Source of the DNA: JAAFIW01 sp031414805
GTDB lineage: Bacteria; Pseudomonadota; Gammaproteobacteria; Burkholderiales; Burkholderiaceae_C
Length of the DNA stretch: 64,000 bases
Assembly: GCA_031414805.1 (NCBI GenBank)
Contig: JANOQJ010000028.1
Span: 12,564 to 76,563 of the forward strand
Reading direction: 5' to 3'
The notes under the pieces: model-generated
What the model was told of the DNA's origin: nothing
Seen by the model: the letters and a program-made list of their open reading frames with translations, nothing else
Databases searched by the model: none
Position numbers and translations under genes: made by a program
Shown: piece after piece, positions 1 through 8,375 of the stretch
Layout of the letters: each line of letters opens with the position of its first letter
How positions within the stretch are numbered: position 1 is the stretch's first letter

Positions 1-81
1 CAATCTGTTGAGCCTCACGATTTCAATTTATCGCTGGTGGGTGTGATGCCTGAGGTGGCGCCTGGTGGGCTGTGGTTATGA
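1..81 (+). CDS. possible 3' end of an upstream gene (partial)
   Basis: Frame 1 is open from the window edge to a TGA at 79-81 and would encode 26 C-terminal residues ending VAPGGLWL. It is too short to recognise. It fits the end of a plus-strand gene convergent with glnD, but a chance open frame is also possible. Confidence 0.3.
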   Translation, partial: QSVEPHDFNLSLVGVMPEVAPGGLWL

Positions 82-96
82 GTCAAACAGGCCAAC

Positions 97-133
97 AGCC
101 CTTATAGATATTGCTCAGGCAGCTATCAATTAA
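97..133. repeat. Comamonad short interspersed repeat, copy A
   Basis: The segment contains TTGCTCAGGCAGCTATCAAT and matches copies at 2802-2845 (same orientation) and 5728-5768 (opposite orientation). The core, AGCCCTT..GATAYTGCTCARGCAGCTATCAA, recurs in intergenic spaces of this host segment only. Confidence 0.6.
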
Positions 134-149
134 GAAGCAAATAGCCTGG

Positions 150-2750
150 TTACCCCAACGCCTCCAGCAACTCCGTCTCAATCGCAATCTGTTTGCGGTT
201 GTGCTGCAGCTCTGGCCCATCAATCAGGAATGTGTCTTCCACCCGCTCGCCCAGGGTGGTGACTTTGGCCAGTTGCAGGTTGAGTTTGTGGCGGGCGAGC
301 ACGCGGGCCACGCTGTACAGCAGGCCTACGCGGTCGCTGGCGGAGATGGACAGGAGCCAGCGCTGGGCTTTTTCGTCGGGGCGCAGGTCGATGCGGGGGG
401 CGATGGGGAAGCTTTTCACGCGGCGCGAGATGCGGCCGCGGCTTTGCAGGCTGGCGGGCTCGGGCAGAGGGCCGGGGCTCTCCAAGGTGTTGTCCAGATC
501 GACCTCGATCATGCTGATCAGCTCGCGGTCGTGCTCGGGCATGAGCGCGTTGACCACCTGGAAGGTGTCCAGCGCGTAGCCGTTGTTGGCGGTGTGAACC
601 TTGGCATCCAGAATCGAAAAACCGTGCTGGTCAAAAAAGCCGCAGATGCGGGCAAACAGGTCGGGCTGGTCGGGCGTGTAGACCACCACCTGCAGGCCTT
701 CGCCCACGGGCGACAGGCGGGCCCGCACGATGGCTTGTGCTTTGCCTGTGTGCCTGGAGAGAACCCGCGTGTGCCAGGCAATGTCGCCTGCGTCGTGGCG
801 CATGAAGTAGCGCACATCCAGTGTGTTCCACAGCGGCAAATGCGCCTCAAAGGGCAGGGCGTGCAGCGCCAGCAACACCAGGGCTTCGCGTTTGGTGGCT
901 TCCACCTCGGCGTCGGGGTCGGGCGCACGGCCACCGAGGTAGCGCAGGGTGTAGCGGTACAGGTCTTCCAGCAGCTTGCCTTTCCAGGCGTTCCAGACCT
1001 TGGGGCTGGTGCCGCGAATGTCGGCCACGGTCAGCAGGTACAGCGCCGTCAGGTAGCGCTCGTTGCCCACGCGTTTAGCGAAGGCGGCAATTACCTCGGG
1101 GTCGCTCAGGTCTTCTTTTTGTGCAATGCGGCTCATGCTCAGGTGCTCGTGCACCAGAAATTCGATCAGCTGGGTGTCGTCGCGTGCAATGGCATGTTGG
1201 CGGCAAAACGTGCGCACATCGCGCGCGCCCAGCTCGGAATGGTCACCGCCCCGGCCTTTGGCAATGTCGTGAAACAGCGCGGCCACCACCAGCACCCAGG
1301 GCTTGTCCCAGCCGGCGGCCAGTTGCGAACAAAACGGGTACTCGTGCGCGTGCTCGGCAATGAAGAATCGGCGCACATTGCGCAGCACCATCAAGATGTG
1401 CTGGTCTACGGTGTAGACGTGAAACAGGTCGTGCTGCATTTGCCCCACGATCTTGCGAAAAACCCACAGGTAGCGCCCCAGCACCGAGGTCTGGTTCATC
1501 AGCCGCATGGCGTGGGTGATGCCCGATCCTTGGTGCAGCATGGCACTGAAGGTGGCGCGGTTCACCGGGTCACGGCGAAACTTGCCATCCATCAGGCCCC
1601 GGGCGTTGTACAGCGCGCGCAGGGTGCGGGCCGACAGGCCTTTAATGCCCACCGTGGTCTGGTAGAGCAAAAAGGTTTCCAGGATGGCGTGGGGGTGCTG
1701 GGCGTACAGGTCGTCACGCGCCACTTCCAGCATACCGGCCTTGTCGAAAAAGCGTTCGTTGATGGGGCGCAGCTCGTGGGTGCTGGGGTTCAGCCGCTCT
1801 TCAATATTGAGCAGCAAAATCTGGTTGAGCTGGGTAACGGCTTTGGCTGCCCAGTAGTAGTGCTTCATGAGCGCTTCGCTGGCCCTGACCAGACTTTTGC
1901 CATCGTGCCCGCCTGTTGATACGTAGCCAAACGTTTCGGCAACCGCGGTTTGCAAATCAAACACCAGCCGGTCCTCGCGCCGCTGCGCCGTCAGGTGCAG
2001 GCGCGCACGAATCAGGCTGAGCAGGGCCTCATTGCGCTTGATCTGCTTGACCTCCAGCGCCGTGGCCAGCCCCTTGCGGGCCAGTTCGTCCCAGCTTTTG
2101 CCCAGCCCGGCAGCTTTGGCCACCCACAGCACCACCTGCAAGTCACGCAGGCCGCCGGGGCTTTCCTTGCAGTTAGGTTCCAGCGCGTAGGGGGTGTTTT
2201 CAAACTTGTTGTGGCGCTGGCGCAGTTCCAGCGTTTTGGCCACGAAGAAAGCTTTGGCGTCCACGCCCGCGTTGAAACCGGTTTGAAACTGCTTGTACAG
2301 CGCCTTGTTGCCCGTGACCAGGCGTGATTCCAGCAGCGAGGTTTGAATGGTGATGTCGGCAGCCGCCTCCGCCACGCAATCGGCCAGCGTACGCACGCTG
2401 GAGCCGATTTCCAGCCCCGCGTCCCAACAACTGCTGATGAAGGCTTCGAGTTTTTGTTGCAGTGCCGGATCAGACTCGGGCTGCGTCTCGTCGGGCATGA
2501 GCAGCAACACGTCTACATCGGAGTGCGGAAACAGCTCCCCGCGCCCGTAACCACCCACGCCCACCAACGCGAAGCGCTTGGGCATGTCCGCGCGCAGCCA
2601 CAGGGCAGCGAGGGTGTCGTCTGCCAACGCAGCCAGCGCCTGCAAGCTGCTTCGAATGCCGCGTGTGGACGTGCCGCTGGTTTGAACCGCGGCGAACAGT
2701 TGCGCGGTACGGGCTTTGTGAGCCTGGCGAAGGGTTGGGATGTCGGTCAT
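150..2750 (-). CDS. glnD: [protein-PII] uridylyltransferase / uridylyl-removing enzyme
   Basis: GlnD uridylylates PII proteins when glutamine is low and removes UMP when it is high, linking nitrogen status to glutamine synthetase and NtrC control in the cytoplasm. The 866-residue length is typical. The nucleotidyltransferase signature GVGGYGRGELF with the DVD metal ligands lies at residues 64-80. An HD phosphohydrolase motif (FHDIAKGRGGDH) sits near residue 490. Two ACT-type regulatory segments occupy roughly 680-760 and 790-866. The ATG at 2750 gives the usual N-terminus. Its neighbour map lies downstream of its start in the same orientation, 144 bases away with a repeat between them, so the two are not clearly co-transcribed. 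The gene is intact. Confidence 0.97.
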   Translation of the reverse strand: MTDIPTLRQAHKARTAQLFAAVQTSGTSTRGIRSSLQALAALADDTLAALWLRADMPKRFALVGVGGYGRGELFPHSDVDVLLLMPDETQPESDPALQQKLEAFISSCWDAGLEIGSSVRTLADCVAEAAADITIQTSLLESRLVTGNKALYKQFQTGFNAGVDAKAFFVAKTLELRQRHNKFENTPYALEPNCKESPGGLRDLQVVLWVAKAAGLGKSWDELARKGLATALEVKQIKRNEALLSLIRARLHLTAQRREDRLVFDLQTAVAETFGYVSTGGHDGKSLVRASEALMKHYYWAAKAVTQLNQILLLNIEERLNPSTHELRPINERFFDKAGMLEVARDDLYAQHPHAILETFLLYQTTVGIKGLSARTLRALYNARGLMDGKFRRDPVNRATFSAMLHQGSGITHAMRLMNQTSVLGRYLWVFRKIVGQMQHDLFHVYTVDQHILMVLRNVRRFFIAEHAHEYPFCSQLAAGWDKPWVLVVAALFHDIAKGRGGDHSELGARDVRTFCRQHAIARDDTQLIEFLVHEHLSMSRIAQKEDLSDPEVIAAFAKRVGNERYLTALYLLTVADIRGTSPKVWNAWKGKLLEDLYRYTLRYLGGRAPDPDAEVEATKREALVLLALHALPFEAHLPLWNTLDVRYFMRHDAGDIAWHTRVLSRHTGKAQAIVRARLSPVGEGLQVVVYTPDQPDLFARICGFFDQHGFSILDAKVHTANNGYALDTFQVVNALMPEHDRELISMIEVDLDNTLESPGPLPEPASLQSRGRISRRVKSFPIAPRIDLRPDEKAQRWLLSISASDRVGLLYSVARVLARHKLNLQLAKVTTLGERVEDTFLIDGPELQHNRKQIAIETELLEALG

Positions 2751-2801
2751 ACCGAGGTGGAGGTTAGTAGACCGAGGGCTTGTTTATGGATGTTTTTGGG
2801 C

Positions 2802-2845
2802 AATAGCCCTTGTGGATACTGCTCAAGCAGCTATCAAATTAATAG
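2802..2845. repeat. Comamonad short interspersed repeat, copy B
   Basis: The segment contains TGCTCAAGCAGCTATCAAAT between glnD and map. It is the longest and cleanest copy of the family seen at 97-133 and 5728-5768. Confidence 0.65.
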
Positions 2846-2894
2846 TGATCTAGTCATCCAGGCGACGCGAAGTCATGGCGCAGAGCGCAGCCAC

Positions 2895-3698
2895 TCATGC
2901 ACCCACAAACGCAGGCGGCTTGGGCGAACCCGCCGACAGCGTGAGCACTTCGTAGCCGCTCTCTGTGACCAGCACCGTGTGCTCCCATTGCGCGGACAGC
3001 GAATGGTCTTTGGTGACGATGGTCCAGCCGTCGGAGCCGAATTCCTTGATGTCGCGTCGGCCGGCGTTGATCATGGGTTCGATGGTGAAGGTCATGCCGG
3101 GTTTCAGTTCTTCCAGGGTGCCGGGCTTGCCGTAGTGCAGCACCTGCGGTTCTTCGTGAAATTTCTGGCCGATGCCGTGGCCGCAGAACTCGCGCACGAT
3201 GGAAAAACCCTGGCCCTCGGCAAAGCGCTGAATGGCAAAGCCAATGTCGCCCAGCCGCACGCCGGGTTTCACCCGCGCAATGCCGTGCCACATGGCGTCA
3301 AAGGTGAGGGCGCACAGGCGTTTGGCTTGAATCGACACCTCACCGACAATGAACATGCGACTGGTGTCGCCGAACCAGCCGTCCTTGATCACGGTCACGT
3401 CCACATTCACGATGTCGCCCTTTTTCAGGGGCTTGTCGTTCGGAATGCCGTGACACACCACATGGTTGACCGAGGTGCACAGCGACTTGGGGTAGGGCGG
3501 GTAGCCCTGCGGCTGGTAGCCCAGCGTGGCCGACGTGCTGCCCTGCAGCTTCATGAAATCAGCCGCCAGCTGGTCGATCTGGTTGGTGGTGATGCCGGGT
3601 TGAATGTGTGGGGTGATGTGATCCAGCACCTCGGAGGCCAAGCGGCCCGCAATGCGCATGCCTTGCACGCCTTGTTCGTCTTTGTAGGTAATCGTCAT
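2895..3698 (-). CDS. map: methionine aminopeptidase, type I
   Basis: This 267-residue metalloenzyme removes the initiator methionine from nascent proteins at the ribosome. Type I signatures are present: the HGIP histidine segment (SVNHVVCHGIP), the first aspartate ligand in NVDVTV, the second in DGWFGDTSRMF, GHGIG with its histidine, and the glutamates in TIEPMI and WEHTVLVTE. The start at 3698 (MTITYKDEQGVQGMR) matches the family, which opens with a helix before the catalytic domain. Upstream of it is a divergent start region shared with trhO. It is a housekeeping gene with no sign of damage. Confidence 0.97.
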   Translation of the reverse strand: MTITYKDEQGVQGMRIAGRLASEVLDHITPHIQPGITTNQIDQLAADFMKLQGSTSATLGYQPQGYPPYPKSLCTSVNHVVCHGIPNDKPLKKGDIVNVDVTVIKDGWFGDTSRMFIVGEVSIQAKRLCALTFDAMWHGIARVKPGVRLGDIGFAIQRFAEGQGFSIVREFCGHGIGQKFHEEPQVLHYGKPGTLEELKPGMTFTIEPMINAGRRDIKEFGSDGWTIVTKDHSLSAQWEHTVLVTESGYEVLTLSAGSPKPPAFVGA

Positions 3699-3818
3699 AG
3701 AGGGATTATCCCGCGAGGGCTGGCCTGTTGCATGCGTGGGAAAATTCGGCCCCCTGATCTTCTTGCCTTAACTTTCTACCTTAACTTTCCAACTTATCTT
3801 TAAGTGGCGAATCCATCC

Positions 3819-4673
3819 ATGACAGAGCCAGCCGCCGATACCGAGACCGACACCCCGTTGTTGCACACCGCGTTCTACAAATTCGTTCATCTGGCCCAGC
3901 CGGACCGCGTGGTGGAGTTGTTGCGAGAGTTGACCGCGCAGCACGGTGCGGCCCTGACGGGCAGCATCCTGATCGCGCCCGAGGGCATCAACGGCATGCT
4001 GGCGGGCAGCGCGCCGGTGCTGGACGCCATTGAGCACACGCTGGTGGCCGACCCGCGCCTGGACGGCTACTTTGCGGGCATGGTGTTCAAGCGCAGCGAG
4101 TGCAAAACCGCGCCGTTTTTCAAGATGAAAGTGCATTTGAAGGCCGAGATCGTGCCGCTGGGCATTGCAGGTGTGGATGCCACGCAGACCGGCATCAACG
4201 TGAGCCCCCAGGCGTGGCGCGAGCTGATTGCGCAGCCCGATGTGGTGGTGCTGGACAACCGCAACAGCTTTGAATACCGCCTGGGGCACTTTGCCAACGC
4301 GGTCGACCCGGTGGTGGCCAACTTTCGAGACTTTCCCAATTACGTACTGGCGCACATTGATGAGTGGAAAGCGCAAGGCAAACGGGTGGCCATGTATTGC
4401 ACGGGCGGCATCCGCTGCGAAAAAACCAGCGCGTGGATGCGCGACATGGAGGTGCCGGTGTATCAGCTGGAAGGCGGCATCCTGAATTACTTCAAGGAAA
4501 TGCCCGACGCGCAGAAAGACTGGAGTGGTGAGTGCTTTGTGTTTGACAACCGGGTGGCGCTGGACACCAAACTGCAGGAGACGCCCACCGAGCTGGACGC
4601 GGTATACACCGGCGATCTGGATGCTGCGTGGCGGCTGGCCAGGGCTAGAAGGCTGGCGCGTGGTGGGGCTTGA
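3819..4673 (+). CDS. trhO: tRNA uridine(34) hydroxylase, rhodanese-like (TrhO/YceA)
   Basis: TrhO makes 5-hydroxyuridine at position 34 of several tRNAs. The protein has the N-terminal acylphosphatase-like half (FYKFVHL, then LIAPEGINGMLAGS) followed by a rhodanese domain whose catalytic cysteine is in YCTGGIRCEKTSAWM. An in-frame GTG at 3804 would add five residues. The ATG at 3819 is chosen because family members start near it, and neither start has a clear Shine-Dalgarno sequence. The gene faces away from map and is followed at once by a REP-like repeat. Confidence 0.9.
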   Translation: MTEPAADTETDTPLLHTAFYKFVHLAQPDRVVELLRELTAQHGAALTGSILIAPEGINGMLAGSAPVLDAIEHTLVADPRLDGYFAGMVFKRSECKTAPFFKMKVHLKAEIVPLGIAGVDATQTGINVSPQAWRELIAQPDVVVLDNRNSFEYRLGHFANAVDPVVANFRDFPNYVLAHIDEWKAQGKRVAMYCTGGIRCEKTSAWMRDMEVPVYQLEGGILNYFKEMPDAQKDWSGECFVFDNRVALDTKLQETPTELDAVYTGDLDAAWRLARARRLARGGA

Positions 4674-4674
4674 G

Positions 4675-4812
4675 GTTCCCGTTCGCCCTGAGGTATCGAA
4701 GGGCTCGCGAGTGTTTTTGGGTTCACCGAAGGACAACTCGCAAGACATGTTCCCGTTCGCCCTGAGGTATCGAAGGGCTCGCGAGGCTTCGATACCTCAG
4801 CCCGAACGGGAA
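4675..4812. repeat. REP-like palindromic repeat unit
   Basis: A 37-base sequence starting GTTCCCGTTCGCCCTGAGG occurs identically at 4675-4711 and 4749-4785. A 26-base inverted copy with two mismatches follows at 4787-4812. The arms at 4749-4812 can form a long hairpin directly after trhO, so the unit may also act as a transcription stop. Confidence 0.8.
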
Positions 4813-4846
4813 ATTCATTCCGGATAAGTAGTGCCTCACCCCGATC

Positions 4847-5743
4847 ATGCTGCCAACCCTGAACGGCGTTAGCCCCAGCTGCGTGGCCTTGCCACCCGGC
4901 CCTTGGGCTACCGTGTTGGAATTTTTGGTCTGGCGCTTCACCGCGATACCGGCAGATGAATGGTTGCAGCGCCTGGCGCGCGGGCATGTGGTCGACGGCT
5001 CAGGGCACAGAGCTGCCGCGGATGACCCTTACCAGCCCCACACCAAACTGTTTTATTACCGCAGCCTGCCTACCGAGCCCGTGGTGGCCGCACAAGAGCA
5101 GGTGCTGTTTGAAGACGAGCGCATCGTGGTGGCAGACAAGCCGCATTTGCTGGCGGTGGTGCCTGCGGGGCAGTATTTGCAAGAGACGCTGTTGGTTCGC
5201 CTGAAACGCAGGCTGGCTCTGGATGATTTGGCCCCCGCGCACCGCATTGACCGTGAAACCGCCGGCCTGGTGCTGTTTTGCAAGCACATACAGCACCGCA
5301 AGGCCTACACCAGCCTGTTTGCGCAGCGTGCGGTGCGCAAAACTTATGAAGCGATCGCACCTGCGCCCCTATCAGGCTTGCACTTCCCGATGCACCTCAG
5401 CAGCCACCTGGAGCCAGCCGAGCATTTCATGCAGATGCGCCAGAACGACGCCAACAATTTGACTCCCAACGCACACACCACCCTTGAGCTGCTGGAAACC
5501 GTTGGCGCCCTGGCCCGCTACCGCCTGAAACCCACCACCGGGCTGCGCCACCAGTTGCGGGTGCAAATGGCCGCGCTGGGCTTGCCCATCGTGGGCGACC
5601 AGATTTACCCCCAACTGCTAGCCCGCGCGCAGGAAGACACGAGCAACCCACTGCGCCTGCTGGCCCAAAGCCTGGCATTTACCGACCCCTACACAGGAGG
5701 GGAACGCACATTTCACAGCACGCAGTCACTATCATTTATATAG
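4847..5743 (+). CDS. RluA-family pseudouridine synthase
   Basis: The protein is predicted to isomerise specific uridines in rRNA or tRNA to pseudouridine. The catalytic motif HRIDRETAG is at residues 132-140, with the nucleophilic aspartate at 135, and the family segment LFEDERIVVADKPHLL lies upstream. TTGLRHQLRVQMAALGLPIVGD near the C-terminus is the usual second conserved block. At 298 residues it is of normal size, and the exact target (RluA, RluC or TruC type) cannot be told from sequence alone. The ATG at 4847 lies just past the REP-like repeat and has no strong Shine-Dalgarno sequence. Confidence 0.9.
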   Translation: MLPTLNGVSPSCVALPPGPWATVLEFLVWRFTAIPADEWLQRLARGHVVDGSGHRAAADDPYQPHTKLFYYRSLPTEPVVAAQEQVLFEDERIVVADKPHLLAVVPAGQYLQETLLVRLKRRLALDDLAPAHRIDRETAGLVLFCKHIQHRKAYTSLFAQRAVRKTYEAIAPAPLSGLHFPMHLSSHLEPAEHFMQMRQNDANNLTPNAHTTLELLETVGALARYRLKPTTGLRHQLRVQMAALGLPIVGDQIYPQLLARAQEDTSNPLRLLAQSLAFTDPYTGGERTFHSTQSLSFI

Positions 5744-5768
5744 CTGCTTGAGCAGTATTCACAAGGGC
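5728..5768. repeat. Comamonad short interspersed repeat, copy C (inverted)
   Basis: TATAGCTGCTTGAGCAGTAT is the reverse complement of the core of copies A and B. It overlaps the last codons of the pseudouridine synthase, so the repeat supplies that gene's C-terminus. Confidence 0.6.
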
Positions 5769-5900
5769 GAATGACGTATTTCGCTTAAAAAGTGCCCTTC
5801 GAGCGACGCAAGACGATGTTCATGCGATATACCGCATATGCTCAGTAAAATGAACCCGTAAACACTGCCTTTCACGCTTTCTCCACACGCAGCAAACCTC

Positions 5901-7331
5901 ATGAAAACTTATTCATCCCACTACATCAACGGCCACTGGGTCACAGCCCAGTCCAGCGAAATCTTCGCGGTGTACGACTCCAGCACCGAAGAAGTCATGG
6001 CCACCGTGCCCGCGGGCACGGCAGACGAGGCGAGGGCGGCCATTCAAGCGGCGCACGCGGCATTTCCGGCCTGGGCTGCGTTGCCGGTTGAAACCCGTGC
6101 CGCGTTTCTGGACAAAGTGTCGGCGGGCTTGAAGGCGCGCATCGATGAAATGGCCACCACCATCGCCCGCGAAGTGGGCATGCCCGTGAAGCTGGCCAAA
6201 CCCGTGCAGGTGGCAGGCCCGGTGTGGAACTGGGCCAACTTTGCCAAGGTGGCGCGCGAATTTGAGTGGGAGGAAACCGTGGCCGGGCCTTATGGCCAGT
6301 CGCTGGTGCTGCGGGAGCCGATTGGCGTGGTCGGCTGCATCACCCCGTGGAATTTTCCGCTCAACCAAATCACGCTGAAAGTGGCGCCTGCGTTGGCGGC
6401 GGGCTGCACGGTGGTGCTCAAGCCCAGCGAAATAGCGCCCGTCAACGCGCTGATCCTGGCCGAAATCATTCATGAAGCGGGCCTGCCACCCGGCGTGTTC
6501 AACCTGGTCAACGGCGCTGGACCCGTGGTGGGCGAAGTGCTGGCCACCGATCCGATGGTCGACATGGTCAGCTTCACCGGCTCGACCCGCGCGGGCAAGC
6601 GGGTAGGGGAGTTGGCCAGCCAGAGTGTCAAGCGTGTAGCGCTCGAACTAGGCGGCAAATCAGCCAGCGTGATCCTGCCAGACGCCGACTTCGAAGCCGC
6701 CGTGAAAGGCACCATTTCGGCCTGCATGCTCAACAGCGGCCAAACCTGCTCTGCCCATACCCGCATGCTGGTGCCAGCTAGCCGCTACGAAGAAGTCAAA
6801 ACACTGGCGCAAGCCGCACTGGCCAAATTTGTACCCGGCCCCAGCCTGGACGAGACAAGCAAACTCGGCCCCCTCGTCAGCGCGGCCCAGCGTGACCGCG
6901 TGCTCGGCTTCATTGAGCTGGGCTTGAAAGAAGGCGCCGAACTCATCGCCGGCGGTGCTGCCCGCCCGGCCGACGAAAAAGGCTACTTCGTCAGCCCCAC
7001 CATCCTGCGCGTGCAACCCCAAGACAGCCTGGCCCGCGACGAGATTTTTGGCCCGGTGCTGGTGGTCATCACCTACAGCGACGAAGAAGAAGCCATCCGC
7101 ATCGCCAACGACACCATCTACGGCCTGGGTGGTGGTGTCTGGAGCGCCGACCCCGCCCACGCCATTGCTGTAGCCCGCCACATCCGCACCGGCCAGATCG
7201 ACATCAACGGCGGCCCTTTCAACGGCAATGCGCCGTTTGGTGGCTACAAGCAATCGGGCAACGGGCGGGAAAACGGGCGCTATGGGTTTGAGGAATTCCT
7301 GGAATTCAAGGCCTTGCAGTTGAAGGCTTGA
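5901..7331 (+). CDS. NAD(P)-dependent aldehyde dehydrogenase
   Basis: This 476-residue cytoplasmic enzyme oxidises an aldehyde to the acid. ALDH superfamily landmarks are complete: TPWNFP with N151, the cofactor lysine in KPSE, the general base E249 in LELGGKSA and the nucleophile C283 in SGQTCSAHTR, plus EIFGPVL near the C-terminus. The substrate is unknown, since no pathway neighbours are present. It is the last host gene before the mobile element. The ATG at 5901 follows a weak purine stretch and gives the normal N-terminus (YINGHWV). Confidence 0.93.
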   Translation: MKTYSSHYINGHWVTAQSSEIFAVYDSSTEEVMATVPAGTADEARAAIQAAHAAFPAWAALPVETRAAFLDKVSAGLKARIDEMATTIAREVGMPVKLAKPVQVAGPVWNWANFAKVAREFEWEETVAGPYGQSLVLREPIGVVGCITPWNFPLNQITLKVAPALAAGCTVVLKPSEIAPVNALILAEIIHEAGLPPGVFNLVNGAGPVVGEVLATDPMVDMVSFTGSTRAGKRVGELASQSVKRVALELGGKSASVILPDADFEAAVKGTISACMLNSGQTCSAHTRMLVPASRYEEVKTLAQAALAKFVPGPSLDETSKLGPLVSAAQRDRVLGFIELGLKEGAELIAGGAARPADEKGYFVSPTILRVQPQDSLARDEIFGPVLVVITYSDEEEAIRIANDTIYGLGGGVWSADPAHAIAVARHIRTGQIDINGGPFNGNAPFGGYKQSGNGRENGRYGFEEFLEFKALQLKA

Positions 7332-7529
7332 GCTAAATTCGGCCTCGGGTTGGGTTGGAGACCAGGGGGCATCCGAAGCGCAGATGAATCTGCGCTGTCT
7401 TTAATGTTCAATATTTAACATAATAAACATCGTATCGAATGATTGAACCCGGCTAAACGGGTGGAGGACCTGCATGGGGATCAAACAGACTCACTTGGAT
7501 CGGGTCATTGTTTGTCACTTGGAGGAGCT
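7332..7529. other. host/element junction region
   Basis: This spacer separates the last host gene from parA. No tRNA gene lies in it. From about 7400 it becomes AT-rich (AATATTTAACATAATAAAC), which may hold the parA promoter. The exact element end cannot be fixed without the right end or an empty site. Confidence 0.5.
7378..7397 (+). terminator. hairpin after aldehyde dehydrogenase gene
   Basis: AGCGCAGAT and ATCTGCGCT form a 9-base perfect inverted repeat around GA, followed by GTCTTTAATG. It could end ALDH transcription or be part of the attachment site. The T-run is weak. Confidence 0.45.
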
Positions 7530-8375
7530 ATGCCAAACACGTTTGTTATCTCAGTTGTTGCCACCAAAGGTGGCGTTGGAAAGACCACACTAGCAGCGAA
7601 CATCGCTGGTCTGCTGGCGGATCTGAAGTTCAAGGTGCTCGCGGTCGATGCAGACATGCAGCCGTCACTGTCGAAGTACTACCGCCTGGAAGGCGGGCCA
7701 CCGCGCACCGGGCTTGCAGAGGTCATCTCCCGAGGGGGAATGATCCAGTCCAGTGACATCGTCAAGACGGAAATTGAAGGTCTCGATCTGTTGGTCTCCA
7801 ACATGTCGGATGTCACCCAGTCATGGCTAAAGGAACGCGAGGATCGCTTCATTTTGCTCAAACGAGCAATGCGTCAACCTGTAGTTCGTGAGAACTACGA
7901 CTTCGTGGTGATCGACACACAGGGTGCCAAGGGCGAGCTGCAACGTGCGGCCGCTATGGCATCCGACCTGATGCTCAGCCCGCTGAATCCGTCGATGATG
8001 GAGTACGTCGAATTTCACTCCGGCACCCTGGGCATGCTGGAGTCACTGAACGTGCTCAGTGACTTTTCATCGGATCTGCGCGCAGCGCCACTGGCGGTGG
8101 TCATCAACGGCATGGATCGCACGCGCAGCGCCAAGATGATCGCCGAACACATCCGCAACGACTTTCGCACAGACCCCAGCGTACGTGTGCTGGATGTGGT
8201 GGTGCCGGATACCAAGGCCTACCCAGATGCGCGCCTGGCCAACGCGCCGGTGCACCGCACCGACCCGCCTCGCAAGGATCGGGTCACCCCCAGCGCCTAC
8301 ATCGTCATGCACGAGTTGTTGTGGGAGCTGTTGCCCAACCTCAAGGGCATGTGGGCAGATGGAGAGCCGTCATGA
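7530..8375 (+). CDS. parA: ParA-family partition ATPase of the element
   Basis: The protein is predicted to drive segregation of the excised element with the downstream ParB. It carries a deviant Walker A box (ATKGGVGKTT, residues 11-20), DADMQPSLS (Walker A', residues 40-48) and VVIDTQGAKGE as Walker B. The start is the ATG at 7530, preceded by GGAGGAG. An in-frame extension to 7443 has no comparable ribosome site and adds no conserved sequence. At 281 residues it is a small ParA without an N-terminal DNA-binding domain. Its stop overlaps the parB start in ATGA. In PFGI-1 and clc-type ICEs, parA marks one end of the element. Confidence 0.93.
   Translation: MPNTFVISVVATKGGVGKTTLAANIAGLLADLKFKVLAVDADMQPSLSKYYRLEGGPPRTGLAEVISRGGMIQSSDIVKTEIEGLDLLVSNMSDVTQSWLKEREDRFILLKRAMRQPVVRENYDFVVIDTQGAKGELQRAAAMASDLMLSPLNPSMMEYVEFHSGTLGMLESLNVLSDFSSDLRAAPLAVVINGMDRTRSAKMIAEHIRNDFRTDPSVRVLDVVVPDTKAYPDARLANAPVHRTDPPRKDRVTPSAYIVMHELLWELLPNLKGMWADGEPS

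Noticed and set aside
111..1919. 602-codon plus-strand open frame opposite glnD
   Set aside because: It is the antisense shadow of glnD, driven by high GC and codon bias. No family resemblance.
2343..3803. 486-codon plus-strand open frame over glnD and map
   Set aside because: Antisense shadow spanning two real genes and their spacer.
7332..7529. tRNA gene as attachment site
   Set aside because: No cloverleaf, T-loop consensus or acceptor-stem pairing could be found in this spacer.
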